This document shows positions 41,992 through 52,042 of a stretch of DNA of 64,000 nucleotides, piece after piece (position 1 is the stretch's first letter; every line of letters starts with the position of its first letter). The DNA comes from an uncultured Campylobacter sp. GTDB taxonomy: Bacteria > Campylobacterota > Campylobacteria > Campylobacterales > Campylobacteraceae. The position numbers and the translations under genes are program-made. Location of the stretch: the NCBI RefSeq assembly GCF_938002845.1, contig NZ_CALKZP010000048.1, forward strand, positions 13,995 to 77,994, read 5' to 3'. The notes below the pieces were generated by a model. It was not told where the DNA came from. It saw only the letters and a program-made list of their open reading frames with translations, and made no database searches.

Positions 41992-43125
41992 TTGCTGGTT
42001 CACATCTGCTGCTCGGTCGATTGCGATTATTTTTTGCGCCGCCTAAAAGAGCTCACGCAAGAGCCGTTAATAGGCTATTTCTACGATCCAAACATCCACC
42101 CCTATGGCGAATATGTTCTTAGAATGCACGATGCAAAGCGGGTTTGCGAGAATTTAGGGATTAAAATTATCCCGGGCGAGTATGATTTTCAGGGCTGGCT
42201 AGACGGTGCGCGCGGGCTTGAAAACGAGCCCGAAAAAGGCGCGCGCTGCGAGTTTTGCTTTGATTTTCGCATGCAAAAAACAGCCGAGCTCGCGCTAAGT
42301 TTGGGCGAGCGCAAAATCACCACGACGCTTCTTATGAGTCCCAAAAAATCGCACTCTCAGCTGTGCGCCTCATTGCAGCGTATTTGTGAGCGCTGCGGAC
42401 TGGAATTCATCGCGCCCGATTTTCGCAAAAACGGCGGCACGAACGAGCAGTTTGCGCTTGCGAAAAAAGACGCGCTCTATCATCAAAACTACTGCGGCTG
42501 CATCTATGCGCTTACGGCGCAGCGGAATGATCAGCGAAAGGCTGAGCGAAATTCGGGCGGAAGTCTGACGGCGGATTTGAAGCAAAATTTAGCCCAAGGC
42601 GCCGAAATTTACGAGCTAATGTCGTCTATCGATCGGCAAATCCTGCCCGCTTCGGTAGAGGAGAAGTTGAAATTTTACAAAAAGCTTTGCTCGCTCGAAA
42701 GAAAAGGGGTTAAATTTAGCGTGCTGCGCGATCGGTTTTTAAATTACCGCCTGCTCCGTGCATGGATTAAATTTGACGGGCGTGCAGTGCCCTCGTTTGT
42801 GCTGTTTGGCTCGCATTTTACGCGCGAAAACGTGAAGCTTAGCATAGAGCGGAAGTGCGAAATTTTTTGTAGCGATAAGGGGGAGATTAAAATTTTAAAC
42901 CTGGCGAAATTTAACGAAATTTCAAGATCAAATTTCAAAAGCGTATCTGAGATGCTAAAAAATCCGCCGAGTCTCGCGCGCCAAAATAAAGCTCGCACCG
43001 CCCTGTGCGTCGCGGGCTCGCTCTCGCCGATCATCGTCACGGACGAGATAAGAGCCGCCAAAGTTCAAATTTACGGGCTCTCGCGCATATTTTTAGACGT
43101 TAGGGAAATTTTAGTAAGAATTTGA
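41992..43125 (+). CDS. queH: Epoxyqueuosine reductase QueH with C-terminal extension
   Basis: Last step of queuosine formation in tRNA. It starts at TTG 41992 with AAGGG upstream and has 377 residues. Residues 1-180 are the QueH domain: LVHICCSVDCDYFL with the CC pair, EKGARCEFCFDFRM near 80, and YHQNYCGCIYAL near 162, giving the Cys ligands for an Fe-S cluster and a second iron. The rest is an extra domain, which I recall being common in Campylobacterota (HP0100-like). Its role is unknown. Confidence 0.88.
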   Translation: MLVHICCSVDCDYFLRRLKELTQEPLIGYFYDPNIHPYGEYVLRMHDAKRVCENLGIKIIPGEYDFQGWLDGARGLENEPEKGARCEFCFDFRMQKTAELALSLGERKITTTLLMSPKKSHSQLCASLQRICERCGLEFIAPDFRKNGGTNEQFALAKKDALYHQNYCGCIYALTAQRNDQRKAERNSGGSLTADLKQNLAQGAEIYELMSSIDRQILPASVEEKLKFYKKLCSLERKGVKFSVLRDRFLNYRLLRAWIKFDGRAVPSFVLFGSHFTRENVKLSIERKCEIFCSDKGEIKILNLAKFNEISRSNFKSVSEMLKNPPSLARQNKARTALCVAGSLSPIIVTDEIRAAKVQIYGLSRIFLDVREILVRI

Positions 43126-43158
43126 TAAAATTCCAAGATTTTTAAATAAAGGCAGATA

Positions 43159-43608
43159 ATGATAGACATAAACGAAATTCTCTCCATCCTACCTCATCGT
43201 TTTCCGTTTTTGCTGATAGATCGCGTCGAAGAGCTCAGCATAGGCGAAAGCATCAAGGCCTATAAAAACGTAACCTACAATGAGCAGATCTTTCAGGGCC
43301 ACTTCCCGGGGCACCCGATCTATCCGGGCGTAATGATTATCGAGGGCTTAGCGCAGGCAGGCGGCGTGTTGGCGTTTAAGAGCATGGAGAAAGACGGCGC
43401 CAATTTAAGCGACAAGGTCGTGTATTTTATGAGTATCGATAACGCTAAATTTAGAAACCCGGTCCGCCCCGGCGACAAGCTTGAGTATCGTATCAGCGTA
43501 ATCAAACACCGCGGACGTATCTGGGTGCTAAAGGGTGAAGCCTACATCAACGACGGCGCCACACTGGCCGCACAGGCTGAACTTCAAGCGATGATAATGG
43601 ATAAATGA
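43159..43608 (+). CDS. fabZ: 3-hydroxyacyl-ACP dehydratase FabZ
   Basis: Dehydrates 3-hydroxyacyl-ACP in fatty acid synthesis. It is 149 residues. IDINEILSILPHRFPFLLID is at the start, and the active site GHFPGHPIYPGVMIIEGLAQ near 48-67 holds the catalytic His and Glu. It overlaps lpxA by a base and shares the 3-hydroxyacyl-ACP pool with it. Confidence 0.97.
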   Translation: MIDINEILSILPHRFPFLLIDRVEELSIGESIKAYKNVTYNEQIFQGHFPGHPIYPGVMIIEGLAQAGGVLAFKSMEKDGANLSDKVVYFMSIDNAKFRNPVRPGDKLEYRISVIKHRGRIWVLKGEAYINDGATLAAQAELQAMIMDK

Positions 43609-44396
43609 TGGCTAAAGTTCACCACACGGCGATCATCGAGGACGGCGCGCAGATCGGAGCCGAGGTTGTGATCGAGCCGTATGCTTTCATAAGCGCGCAG
43701 GCTAAAATCGGTGACGGCTGCACGATCAAGCAGGGGGCGCGCATCATCGGCGATACGCAAATCGGCGAGGGCTCCAAAATTTTTTCATACGCGATCGTGG
43801 GTGAAATCCCGCAGGATATGAGCTTTGAAGATGGCGAGCGAACGGGGCTAATCATCGGCAAAAACGCTACGATTCACGAGTTTTGCACGATCAGCTCGGG
43901 CTCGCATAAGGGCGACGGATTTACGCGCATCGGCGATAATCTCTTTATGATGGCGTATTGCCACATCGCGCACGATTGCGTGCTGGGAAGTAACATAATC
44001 CTAGCCAACAACGCCACGCTCGCAGGTCACGTCGTAATGGGCGATTATGCCGTTATCGGCGGGCTTACCCCCGTGCATCAGTTCGTCCAAATCGGCGAGA
44101 GCTGCATGATCGCAGGGGCTAGCGCGCTTAGTCAGGACGTGGTGCCGTTTTGCCTAGCCGAGGGCAACCGCGCCTATATCCGCGGGCTAAATTTAACGGG
44201 CATCCGCCGCCGCTTCGATAAAGAGACGGTCGAGACGATAAATCGGGCGTATAAATTTTTATTTAACCAAAGCGGGGGTTTAAAGGAGCAGGCGCAAATT
44301 TTATTAAACGAAACGAGCGATCAAAACGTGCGCAAGATGTGCGAGTTTATAATCAACACAAAACGCGGAATTCCGCTAGATAAAGGTAAAATTTAA
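43608..44396 (+). CDS. lpxA: UDP-N-acetylglucosamine acyltransferase LpxA
   Basis: First step of lipid A synthesis. It is about 262 residues; the start is ATG 43608 or the ATG at 43605 just before it. Hexapeptide repeats run through the N-terminal two thirds. YCHIAHDCVLGSNIILANNA near 122-141 contains the catalytic His, and LNLTGIRRRFDKE the C-terminal helix bundle. Its order after fabZ is typical. Confidence 0.97.
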   Translation: MAKVHHTAIIEDGAQIGAEVVIEPYAFISAQAKIGDGCTIKQGARIIGDTQIGEGSKIFSYAIVGEIPQDMSFEDGERTGLIIGKNATIHEFCTISSGSHKGDGFTRIGDNLFMMAYCHIAHDCVLGSNIILANNATLAGHVVMGDYAVIGGLTPVHQFVQIGESCMIAGASALSQDVVPFCLAEGNRAYIRGLNLTGIRRRFDKETVETINRAYKFLFNQSGGLKEQAQILLNETSDQNVRKMCEFIINTKRGIPLDKGKI

Positions 44397-45634
44397 TGGC
44401 AAATAAGTGCAGTTTTTGCGGTGAGACGGGCGCGGACGGGCGTCGTATCTATCCTAACGACGACGGTACGGCGGCTATCTGCAGCTATTGTATCGATATG
44501 GCATACGCCGCTATCCACGGCAGCGAAGGTCAAAATGAGGCGATACAAAATCAAAACAAAGAGATCGATTTCGAGGCCATAAAACCCAAAGCGCTGATGG
44601 AGGTTCTAAACCGCTACGTCATCGGACAGGAGCGTGCTAAGAAAATTTTTAGCGTCGGCGTTTACAACCACTATAAAAGAATTTTCAGGCAGACCGACGC
44701 GAAGGGCGACGATACCGAAATTTCAAAATCAAATATCTTGCTCATCGGCCCTACCGGCAGCGGCAAGACGCTTATGGCGCAGACCTTGGCGCGATTTTTG
44801 GACGTGCCGATCGCCATTAGCGACGCTACGAGTCTAACGGAAGCGGGCTACGTCGGCGAGGACGTAGAAAATATCCTCACCCGCCTTTTGCAAGCCGCGG
44901 ACGGCGATGTAGAAAAGGCACAGCGCGGTATCGTATTCGTAGATGAGATCGATAAGATCGCGCGAATGAGCGAAAACCGCAGCATCACGCGCGACGTAAG
45001 CGGCGAGGGGGTGCAGCAAGCGCTTCTTAAGATCATCGAAGGAAGCGTCGTAAATATCCCTCCAAAGGGTGGCCGCAAGCATCCTAATCAGGACTTCATC
45101 CAGATCGATACGACAAATATTTTGTTCGTCTGCGGCGGCGCGTTCGACGGGCTAAACGAGATCATAAACCGCCGCATCGGGCAGAACGTGCTGGGATTTA
45201 ATCAAACCAAGCGCAGTAAAAAAGAGAGTTTAAATTTACTAAACATGGTCGAGGCCGACGATCTGGTGCATTACGGCATAATCCCCGAGCTCATCGGGCG
45301 ATTGCACGTAGTGGCTACTCTAAATGAGATCGACGAAAAGGCTATGGTTAGAATTTTAACCGAGCCGAAAAACGCGATCTTAAAGCAATATCAAAAGCTC
45401 TTTGCGATAGACGGCGCAAATTTAAAATTTGACGACGACGCACTAAGGGAGGTCGCGAGCCTTGCGATCAAGCGCAAAACCGGTGCGCGCGGGCTTCGAA
45501 GCATAATTGAGGAGATCATGATCGATATTATGTTTGATCTGCCTGAGCTTAAGGGCTATGACGTCATCATCTCGAAAGAGGTCGTAGACGGCGTCTCTAA
45601 GCCGATACTTGTAAAACAAAATTTAACTGCATAA
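44396..45634 (+). CDS. clpX: ATP-dependent Clp protease ATPase subunit ClpX
   Basis: Unfolds substrates for ClpP. It is 412 residues. The zinc-binding domain has CSFCG near 4 and CSYC near 29. The AAA+ module shows GPTGSGKT near 121, the pore loop GYVGED and Walker B VFVDEIDK near 185. The sensor-2 region is KTGARGLRS near 362. It starts on the last base of lpxA. No clpP in the window. Confidence 0.97.
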   Translation: MANKCSFCGETGADGRRIYPNDDGTAAICSYCIDMAYAAIHGSEGQNEAIQNQNKEIDFEAIKPKALMEVLNRYVIGQERAKKIFSVGVYNHYKRIFRQTDAKGDDTEISKSNILLIGPTGSGKTLMAQTLARFLDVPIAISDATSLTEAGYVGEDVENILTRLLQAADGDVEKAQRGIVFVDEIDKIARMSENRSITRDVSGEGVQQALLKIIEGSVVNIPPKGGRKHPNQDFIQIDTTNILFVCGGAFDGLNEIINRRIGQNVLGFNQTKRSKKESLNLLNMVEADDLVHYGIIPELIGRLHVVATLNEIDEKAMVRILTEPKNAILKQYQKLFAIDGANLKFDDDALREVASLAIKRKTGARGLRSIIEEIMIDIMFDLPELKGYDVIISKEVVDGVSKPILVKQNLTA

Positions 45635-45643
45635 AGGGGATAA

Positions 45644-46678
45644 ATGTTACTTGATTCGATTCTAGGATTATTTTCAAGGGATATGGGCATCGATTTAGGC
45701 ACGGCAAACACGCTGGTGCTACTAAAAGATAAAGGCATCATCATCAACGAGCCGAGCGTCGTAGCGGTACAAAATGAGCGCTACGGCAAGCAAAGAATCA
45801 TCGCCGTGGGCGCCGAAGCCAAAGAGATGCTCGGACGAACTCCGGGCGACATCGAAGCGGTGCGCCCGATGAAGGACGGCGTTATCGCGGATTTTGATAT
45901 GACGGAGAAGATGATTAGGTATTTTATCGAAAAGACCCACAAGCGCCGCTTTTTCGTAAGCCCGCGCATCATCATCTCGGTTCCTTACGGGCTAACTCAG
46001 GTCGAGCGCAAAGCCGTGCGAGAAAGCGCGATGATAGCGGGTGCGCGCGAGGTTTATCTAATCGAAGAGCCGATGGCTGCGGCGATCGGTGCGGGGCTTC
46101 CGGTGAATGAAGCGCGCGGCTCGCTGGTCGTAGATATCGGCGGCGGTACCACCGAGATCGGCGTCATCTCGCTAGGCGGTATCATCAGTGCCAAATCTGT
46201 CCGCGTTGCAGGCGATAAGATCGACGCTAGCATCGTTAATTACGTCAAAGAAAAATATAGCCTGCTTATTTCGGAGCGCGCCGCCGAGGAGATCAAGATC
46301 AAGATCGGCACGGCGGTACAACAGCAAAAAGATCTTACATACACGGTCAAAGGAAAAGACCAAATTAGCGGGCTTTTAAGCTCGGTCGATCTTACGAGCG
46401 AGGACGTTAGAGAGGCGATCAAAGACTCAATCAGAGAGATTGCCGATGCGTTAAAATTTGTCCTTGAGAGCATTCAGCCCGAAGTCGCCGCCGACATCGT
46501 CGAAAACGGCGTCGTGCTAACGGGCGGCGGCGCGCTCATTCGCGGATTGGATAAGTATCTAAGCGACACCGTAAAGCTTCCGGTTTTCGTCGCGGACGAG
46601 CCGCTGCTTTGCGTCGCAAACGGCACGGGAAAAGCCCTAGAAGAGATCAAATCGCTAAAACAAGCGGCAAATGACTAA
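45644..46678 (+). CDS. mreB: Rod-shape actin homologue MreB
   Basis: Bacterial actin that directs cell-wall synthesis in rods. It is 344 residues. Actin-fold motifs: DMGIDLGTANTLV at about 14-26, VDIGGGTTEIGVISLGG near 164-180 and GGGALIRGLDKYL near 292. The stop overlaps the mreC start by eight bases. Confidence 0.97.
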   Translation: MLLDSILGLFSRDMGIDLGTANTLVLLKDKGIIINEPSVVAVQNERYGKQRIIAVGAEAKEMLGRTPGDIEAVRPMKDGVIADFDMTEKMIRYFIEKTHKRRFFVSPRIIISVPYGLTQVERKAVRESAMIAGAREVYLIEEPMAAAIGAGLPVNEARGSLVVDIGGGTTEIGVISLGGIISAKSVRVAGDKIDASIVNYVKEKYSLLISERAAEEIKIKIGTAVQQQKDLTYTVKGKDQISGLLSSVDLTSEDVREAIKDSIREIADALKFVLESIQPEVAADIVENGVVLTGGGALIRGLDKYLSDTVKLPVFVADEPLLCVANGTGKALEEIKSLKQAAND

Positions 46679-47420
46679 TCTCAAACTCCTCCTCGTCGCG
46701 GTTTTGCTGGTAGCCGTTTCTCTTACGTTCGGCTCGTATATCCACGGCAAATTTATCGGATTTGCAGGAGGAATTTTAGAGGTTTATTACGGCGTAAGCG
46801 ATCGGGTAAAAAGCGCTGTAAACGAGCATTTTAACCAAGCAGAGACGATCAAGGCTCTACGAGAAGAAAATGCCGAGTTAAAAAAATCGGCGATGCTGCT
46901 TAGTACGTTCGCGGGCGAGCTGAATAAAATTTTGATCGATAAAAACAGCTCCGTCTACGAGCCCAAAGTCCAGCTCGTAAAGGCGCTGAGCTACGCGAAT
47001 CTAAACGACTACAACAAATTCTTTGTAAATTTTGAAAATTTTAACCCAAACAAAATTTACGGCCTCATCAGTGAGGGCAAGACCGCAGGAATTTTAGTAA
47101 ATAAAGATGGGCGCCCGCTTGCGATCTTGCAGCGCGACGAAAAGAGCAACTTCTCCGTTTTCATAGGAGATGCTCAAATTCCTGGCGTCGCAGGCGGTGA
47201 AAATAACGAGCTCGTAGTTAGATACATCCCGCAATGGCTCGATCCCAAGGTAGGCGATGAGGTTTTTACGAGTGGCAAAGATGAAATTTTCTTTGCCGGC
47301 GTGCCTGTGGGGAAGGTCAAAGAAATTCAAAACGGGAAGCTATACAAAAGCGCCGTCGTAGAGCCCTATGTGAGCTCCGAGATGCCGGCGTTTTTGTATG
47401 TCGTTACAAAGGAAAATTGA
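46671..47420 (+). CDS. mreC: Rod-shape protein MreC
   Basis: Periplasmic partner of MreB in the elongasome. It is 249 residues with one membrane segment (about 4-24), a coiled coil (FNQAETIKALREENAELKKS, about 54-73) and two beta domains with WLDPKVGDEVFTSGKDEIFFAG-type sequence near 190. Overlaps mreB and touches carB. Confidence 0.94.
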   Translation: MTNLKLLLVAVLLVAVSLTFGSYIHGKFIGFAGGILEVYYGVSDRVKSAVNEHFNQAETIKALREENAELKKSAMLLSTFAGELNKILIDKNSSVYEPKVQLVKALSYANLNDYNKFFVNFENFNPNKIYGLISEGKTAGILVNKDGRPLAILQRDEKSNFSVFIGDAQIPGVAGGENNELVVRYIPQWLDPKVGDEVFTSGKDEIFFAGVPVGKVKEIQNGKLYKSAVVEPYVSSEMPAFLYVVTKEN

Positions 47421-50400
47421 TGCCCAAAAGAGATGATATTAAGACGATTTTATTGATCGGCAGCGGTCCGATCGTAATCGGCCAGGCGTGTGAGTTCGAT
47501 TACAGCGGCACGCAGGCTGCCAAGACGCTAAAGAGCCTCGGATACCGCGTAGTGCTAATAAACTCCAATCCCGCTACCATTATGACCGATCCCGATTTTG
47601 CCGACGCTACCTATATCGAGCCGATCACCAAAGAGAGCATTTTGCGTATCATAAAGCGCGAGGGCGTCGATGCGATCCTGCCTACGATGGGCGGACAGGT
47701 CGCGCTAAACGTCGCGATGGAAGCTTACGAAAGCGGCGAGCTAGCTGGGGTGAAATTTCTAGGCGCCAAGCCTGAAGCGATCAAAAAGGGCGAGGATAGG
47801 GTAAAATTTAAAGAGGCGATGATTAAGATCGGAATGGATCTGCCTAAATCCAAATACGCCTACAATATCGAAGAGGCGATGGCCGCTGCAAATGAGATCG
47901 GCTTTCCGCTCATTATCCGCGCCAGCTACACCCTAGGCGGTGCGGGCAGCGGCGTGGCGTACAATATCGACGAGTTTAAAGAGGTCGCGCAAAATGGGCT
48001 AGATGTAAGCCCGATAAATGAAATTTTGATCGAAGAGAGCCTGCTTGGATGGAAAGAGTTCGAAATGGAGGTGATCCGCGATCACAAGGACAACTGCATC
48101 ATCGTCTGCTCGATCGAAAATTTCGACCCGATGGGGGTGCATACGGGAGATTCCATCACGGTTGCGCCCGCTCTGACGCTTACCGATAAAGAATATCAGA
48201 GAATGCGCGACGCGAGCTTTAAAATTTTACGCGAGATCGGCGTGGATACGGGCGGCTCAAACGTGCAGTTTGCGGTAAATCCGCAAACGGGGCGGATGAT
48301 CGTCATCGAGATGAACCCGCGCGTAAGCCGCAGCTCGGCTCTTGCGTCCAAAGCCACGGGCTATCCGATCGCCAAGGTCGCTACGATGTTAGCTGTGGGA
48401 TTTAGCCTGGATGAGATCAAAAACGACATCACCGGCACGCCTGCGAGCTTCGAGCCGGTGATTGATTATATCGTGACTAAAATTCCTCGCTTTGCGTTTG
48501 AAAAATTCCCCGGCGCAAACCCCTATCTGGGCACCGCGATGAAAAGTATCGGCGAGGTGATGGCGATCGGGCGCAGCTTTAAAGAGAGCATTCAAAAGGC
48601 GCTTTGCTCGCTGGAGAAGGGCTACTTCGGCTTCGTGGAGTTAAATTTAAGCGAGAAGGATCTCATCTTCGGGCTTCGCAACGCGCAGCAAGATAGAATT
48701 TTATACATCGCCCAGAGCTTTAGAGCAGGCATGAGCGTGGATCAAATTTACGAGCTTAGTAAGATCGATCGCTGGTTTTTGAGCCAGATCGAGCAGATCG
48801 TAAAATTTGAAGAGCGCATCGATATGGAGATCATCAACGACGCGGCGCTTTTAAGACAGGCCAAGAGCTGGGGCTTTAGCGACAAGATGATCGCAAATTT
48901 GATCAACAAAAAGGACAATCTGGGCCTTACGCAAAACGATATCCATTTTGCCTGCGCCAGGCAGGGCATCGATCTTGAATACAACGAAGTAGATACCTGT
49001 GCGGGCGAGTTCGCGGCGCTTACTCCGTATCTGTACTCCAGCACCAACATAACTCCCGCCATCGCAAGCCGTAAAATTTCAAAAGATAATAAAAAGGTCC
49101 TCATTATCGGCGGCGGTCCGAACCGCATCGGGCAGGGTATCGAGTTTGACTACTGCTGCGTGCACGCTAGCTACGCTCTGCGCGATATGGGGATCACCAC
49201 GATAATGTATAACTGCAACCCAGAAACCGTCAGCACCGACTACGACACGAGCGATATTTTATACTTCGAGCCGATCGATTTTGAGCACGTTAGAGCGGTC
49301 ATCGAGGCTGAGAGCCCGGACGGCGTGATCGTGCATTTCGGCGGCCAAACTCCGTTAAAGCTCGCCAAACGACTAAGCACCGTGGGAGCCAAGATCATCG
49401 GCACGAGCGCGCGCACGATAGACGTAGCGGAGGACCGCAAGAAATTTAGCGAGTTTATCGCAAGCATCGGCGTTAAGCAGCCGAAAAACGATACCGCCAT
49501 AAGCGAAGCAGAAGCGATCGAAAAGGCCGCTGCGATCGGCTATCCGGTGCTCGTGCGCCCTAGCTACGTGCTCGGCGGTCGCGCGATGAGGCGCGTGCAT
49601 AGCGAAGCGGAGCTTAGGCAGTATATGAGCGAGGCGGTGCGCGTAAGCGATCATTCGCCGGTGCTTATAGATAAATTTTTACTTGACGCGACAGAGCTCG
49701 ACGTCGACGCGATCTGCGACGGACGCGACGTGTATATCGGCGCGATAATGGAGCATATCGAAGAGGCGGGCATCCACAGCGGCGATAGCGCGAGTATCTT
49801 GCCACCGCTTAGCCTAAGCGCGGAGATGATCGATCTGGTAAGTCGCCAAACTAAAGAGATCGCGCTAAATCTCGGCGTCGTGGGACTTATGAATATTCAA
49901 TTCGCAATTTTTGAAAACGAGCTTTACATTATCGAGGTAAATCCGCGCGCGAGCCGCACCGTGCCGTTTGTGAGCAAGGCGACGGGAATTCCGATGGCTA
50001 AGGTCGCTACCCGCGTAATGTGGCAAGGGGGTCTGCGCGAGGCTTTGAAATTTTACGACGAGTTCGGCGTGCTGGTCGAAGAGAAGGGAATTTTAAAACC
50101 GCGTATTAAAAACCATATCTGCGTCAAAGAAAGCGTCTTTCCTTTCAACAAGCTTGCAGGCGCGGATCTGATCCTGGGGCCTGAGATGAAAAGCACCGGC
50201 GAGGTGATGGGTATCGGCGAAAATTTCGCCAAAAGCTTTGCTAAATCGCAAATCGGCGCGAACAACGCGCTTCCAAGCGGCGGCAAGGTATTTTTGTCGC
50301 TAGCCGATCACGACAAGCTGCGAGCCGTGGAGCTTGCACGCGCACTTACGGGCGCGGGCTTTAGTATCGCCGCTACGAGCGGCACTCACAAGCTACTGGG

Positions 50401-50683
50401 CGAAAACGGCGTGGAGTGCGAGTTTGTCTATAAAATCAGCGAGGGTCGCCCAAATATCGAGGACAAACTCAAAAACGGCGAAATTTCGCTCGTCATCAAC
50501 ACCAGCGATAGCAAATCAAACTCTACCGACGCCGCAAAGATCCGCCAGAGCGTGCTACGCTTTAGGCTGCCGTATTTTACGACGATGAAGGCGGCGATCG
50601 CCGCTACGCGCTCGATCTGCTCGATAAAGGACGACTCTGTGCTTGAAGTTAAAACGTTACAGGAGTATCTAAGCGGAAGGTAG
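47420..50683 (+). CDS. carB: Carbamoyl-phosphate synthase large subunit
   Basis: Makes carbamoyl phosphate for arginine and pyrimidines. It is 1087 residues from ATG 47420 (AAAGGA upstream), overlapping the mreC stop. Two ATP-grasp halves are visible: GSGPIVIGQACEFDYSGTQA near 15 and GGGPNRIGQGIEFDYCCVHA near 560, with EMNPRVSRSSALASKATGYP near 295 and the matching EVNPRASRTVPFVSKATGIP later. The C-terminal allosteric domain follows. carA is not in the window. Confidence 0.97.
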   Translation: MPKRDDIKTILLIGSGPIVIGQACEFDYSGTQAAKTLKSLGYRVVLINSNPATIMTDPDFADATYIEPITKESILRIIKREGVDAILPTMGGQVALNVAMEAYESGELAGVKFLGAKPEAIKKGEDRVKFKEAMIKIGMDLPKSKYAYNIEEAMAAANEIGFPLIIRASYTLGGAGSGVAYNIDEFKEVAQNGLDVSPINEILIEESLLGWKEFEMEVIRDHKDNCIIVCSIENFDPMGVHTGDSITVAPALTLTDKEYQRMRDASFKILREIGVDTGGSNVQFAVNPQTGRMIVIEMNPRVSRSSALASKATGYPIAKVATMLAVGFSLDEIKNDITGTPASFEPVIDYIVTKIPRFAFEKFPGANPYLGTAMKSIGEVMAIGRSFKESIQKALCSLEKGYFGFVELNLSEKDLIFGLRNAQQDRILYIAQSFRAGMSVDQIYELSKIDRWFLSQIEQIVKFEERIDMEIINDAALLRQAKSWGFSDKMIANLINKKDNLGLTQNDIHFACARQGIDLEYNEVDTCAGEFAALTPYLYSSTNITPAIASRKISKDNKKVLIIGGGPNRIGQGIEFDYCCVHASYALRDMGITTIMYNCNPETVSTDYDTSDILYFEPIDFEHVRAVIEAESPDGVIVHFGGQTPLKLAKRLSTVGAKIIGTSARTIDVAEDRKKFSEFIASIGVKQPKNDTAISEAEAIEKAAAIGYPVLVRPSYVLGGRAMRRVHSEAELRQYMSEAVRVSDHSPVLIDKFLLDATELDVDAICDGRDVYIGAIMEHIEEAGIHSGDSASILPPLSLSAEMIDLVSRQTKEIALNLGVVGLMNIQFAIFENELYIIEVNPRASRTVPFVSKATGIPMAKVATRVMWQGGLREALKFYDEFGVLVEEKGILKPRIKNHICVKESVFPFNKLAGADLILGPEMKSTGEVMGIGENFAKSFAKSQIGANNALPSGGKVFLSLADHDKLRAVELARALTGAGFSIAATSGTHKLLGENGVECEFVYKISEGRPNIEDKLKNGEISLVINTSDSKSNSTDAAKIRQSVLRFRLPYFTTMKAAIAATRSICSIKDDSVLEVKTLQEYLSGR

Positions 50684-50829
50684 CATCTTACAAGAATCAT
50701 AGAATTTAATCATTGAGTATTTTGGCTTAGTGGTTAAATTTTACGATTTAAAATTCTAGGGATATGAATATATAAGTCAAAATAGACTTTTGTAGTACAT
50801 ATTAGAAATCAGCGCATATATATCAGATA

Positions 50830-51264
50830 TTAAAATCCCCGTCGTCGACACAGCTCATCGTTCATTACTATTGAGAAAAGCATCTCGTTATCGAGATAAT
50901 ATGTCTGATAAATATATTTAATGCCAGCATCTTTTGCTTTCGAGCCATCACTCAAGCTCATATTAAGAATTCTACAGCTCCTATCTACTATATCGTATTT
51001 ATTTTTGTTGTTATGAAGAAATATACTATATAGCCTTTGCTTATATTTTTCTCTATCTATATTTGGTGCAGTAATATGAAATGTGTATTTGATCGTTATA
51101 GTATCACTTTTACAGATTAAAATAGGGAACATAGTAGCAATTTCACCAACCTCTTGTTTTAAATCATAATCACTCATGATCTGAACTGCAATATTTTGAT
51201 TGCATCCGTCATTAGCAAATGAAATGCTGATCCCCAATAGAAGAAAAAATATTGTTTTACGCAT
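50830..51264 (-). CDS. Small secreted cysteine-containing protein A
   Basis: A 144-residue protein with a clear signal peptide (MRKTIFFLLLGISISFA) and predicted cleavage before NDGCNQ. The mature part has several Cys residues and ends DELCRRRGF. It shares layout with the next gene: same signal peptide start, a Cys soon after cleavage, a late (V/I)V.(D/N)D..C and basic end. AT-rich relative to its neighbours. Probably periplasmic. No family recognised. Confidence 0.75.
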   Translation of the reverse strand: MRKTIFFLLLGISISFANDGCNQNIAVQIMSDYDLKQEVGEIATMFPILICKSDTITIKYTFHITAPNIDREKYKQRLYSIFLHNNKNKYDIVDRSCRILNMSLSDGSKAKDAGIKYIYQTYYLDNEMLFSIVMNDELCRRRGF

Positions 51265-51332
51265 TTTTTGACCCTTCTGTTATTTGCATATATTTTCCAC
51301 GCTATGGTTACTAAATAAATTTTTTAGATAAT

Positions 51333-51725
51333 TCAATAATCATATTTTTTGCAAAAATTATCATCTACCGTAACTATATAAAAAGGCTCGTTGTTGCCAA
51401 AAAAGTATATAAGATTTGCTTTTCGGTTTAAACCTAAATCCTGAAAAGCGTCCAAACCAGGACAGATTGAATCAGCTGCGATTTTATCAAGTTTTCCTTC
51501 TACTTTTAAATACGCAGCTTCTTTTTTAGATATTTTTTTAGATCTTTTCAAATCGGTACCGGTCATCATTGTACTATTTTTGCAGAAAAAAGCAATATAT
51601 GCTTTTCGTTCTTGTAAGAACGAGTTATTATCTACTAGAAATTTTTGTACCTCTTTATTATCGCATGCATCATAAGCGAACGAAGCGCCGATCGTCAATA
51701 TAAGAGAAAATATTATTTTGCGCAT
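51333..51725 (-). CDS. Small secreted cysteine-containing protein B, related to A
   Basis: A 130-residue protein with signal peptide MRKIIFSLILTIGASFA and mature start YDACDNKEVQ. It contains FFCKNSTMM near 48, SICPGLDAF near 87 and ends with FYIVTVDDNFCKKYDY, parallel to the end of protein A. It lies upstream of A by 68 bases on the same strand. The pair looks like an old tandem duplication. Function unknown. Confidence 0.75.
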   Translation of the reverse strand: MRKIIFSLILTIGASFAYDACDNKEVQKFLVDNNSFLQERKAYIAFFCKNSTMMTGTDLKRSKKISKKEAAYLKVEGKLDKIAADSICPGLDAFQDLGLNRKANLIYFFGNNEPFYIVTVDDNFCKKYDY

Positions 51726-51742
51726 AGCGTAAAACCTTAAAA

Positions 51743-52042
51743 TTATTTATCAGCAGAAAATTCGCGCAAGCTCGCTAAAGTTTTACCTCTTTGCTCGTTA
51801 AGCTCAACGCATATTTCTAAAGCATTGGAGAATTTTTCAAATGCGGTTTTTAGTTTATTTGTATCTTCATTGTTACAACAAAACGACGTTAATTGCTTAT
51901 CTCCCATATAGATATCTACTGAATTTTGCGGATATTGTGAATTCTCCATATTCGTAATTCTTAGTTTTATTCCCTCAGAATATTGGGTGACGATGTTCAT
52001 AACTTCAGATTTATCCGCTCTTTCTTTGATGATTAGTTTCAA
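51743..52042 (-). CDS. Small cytoplasmic hypothetical protein
   Basis: A 99-residue protein without signal peptide, starting MKLIIKERADKSEVMNIVTQ, with a predicted beta-rich first half and a helical second half (NKLKTAFEKFSNALEICVEL). GGAGATCG precedes the ATG at 52042. It lies 17 bases upstream of secreted protein B and probably leads the transcript of the three. It could be a partner of the secreted pair. No family recognised. Confidence 0.65.
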   Translation of the reverse strand: MKLIIKERADKSEVMNIVTQYSEGIKLRITNMENSQYPQNSVDIYMGDKQLTSFCCNNEDTNKLKTAFEKFSNALEICVELNEQRGKTLASLREFSADK

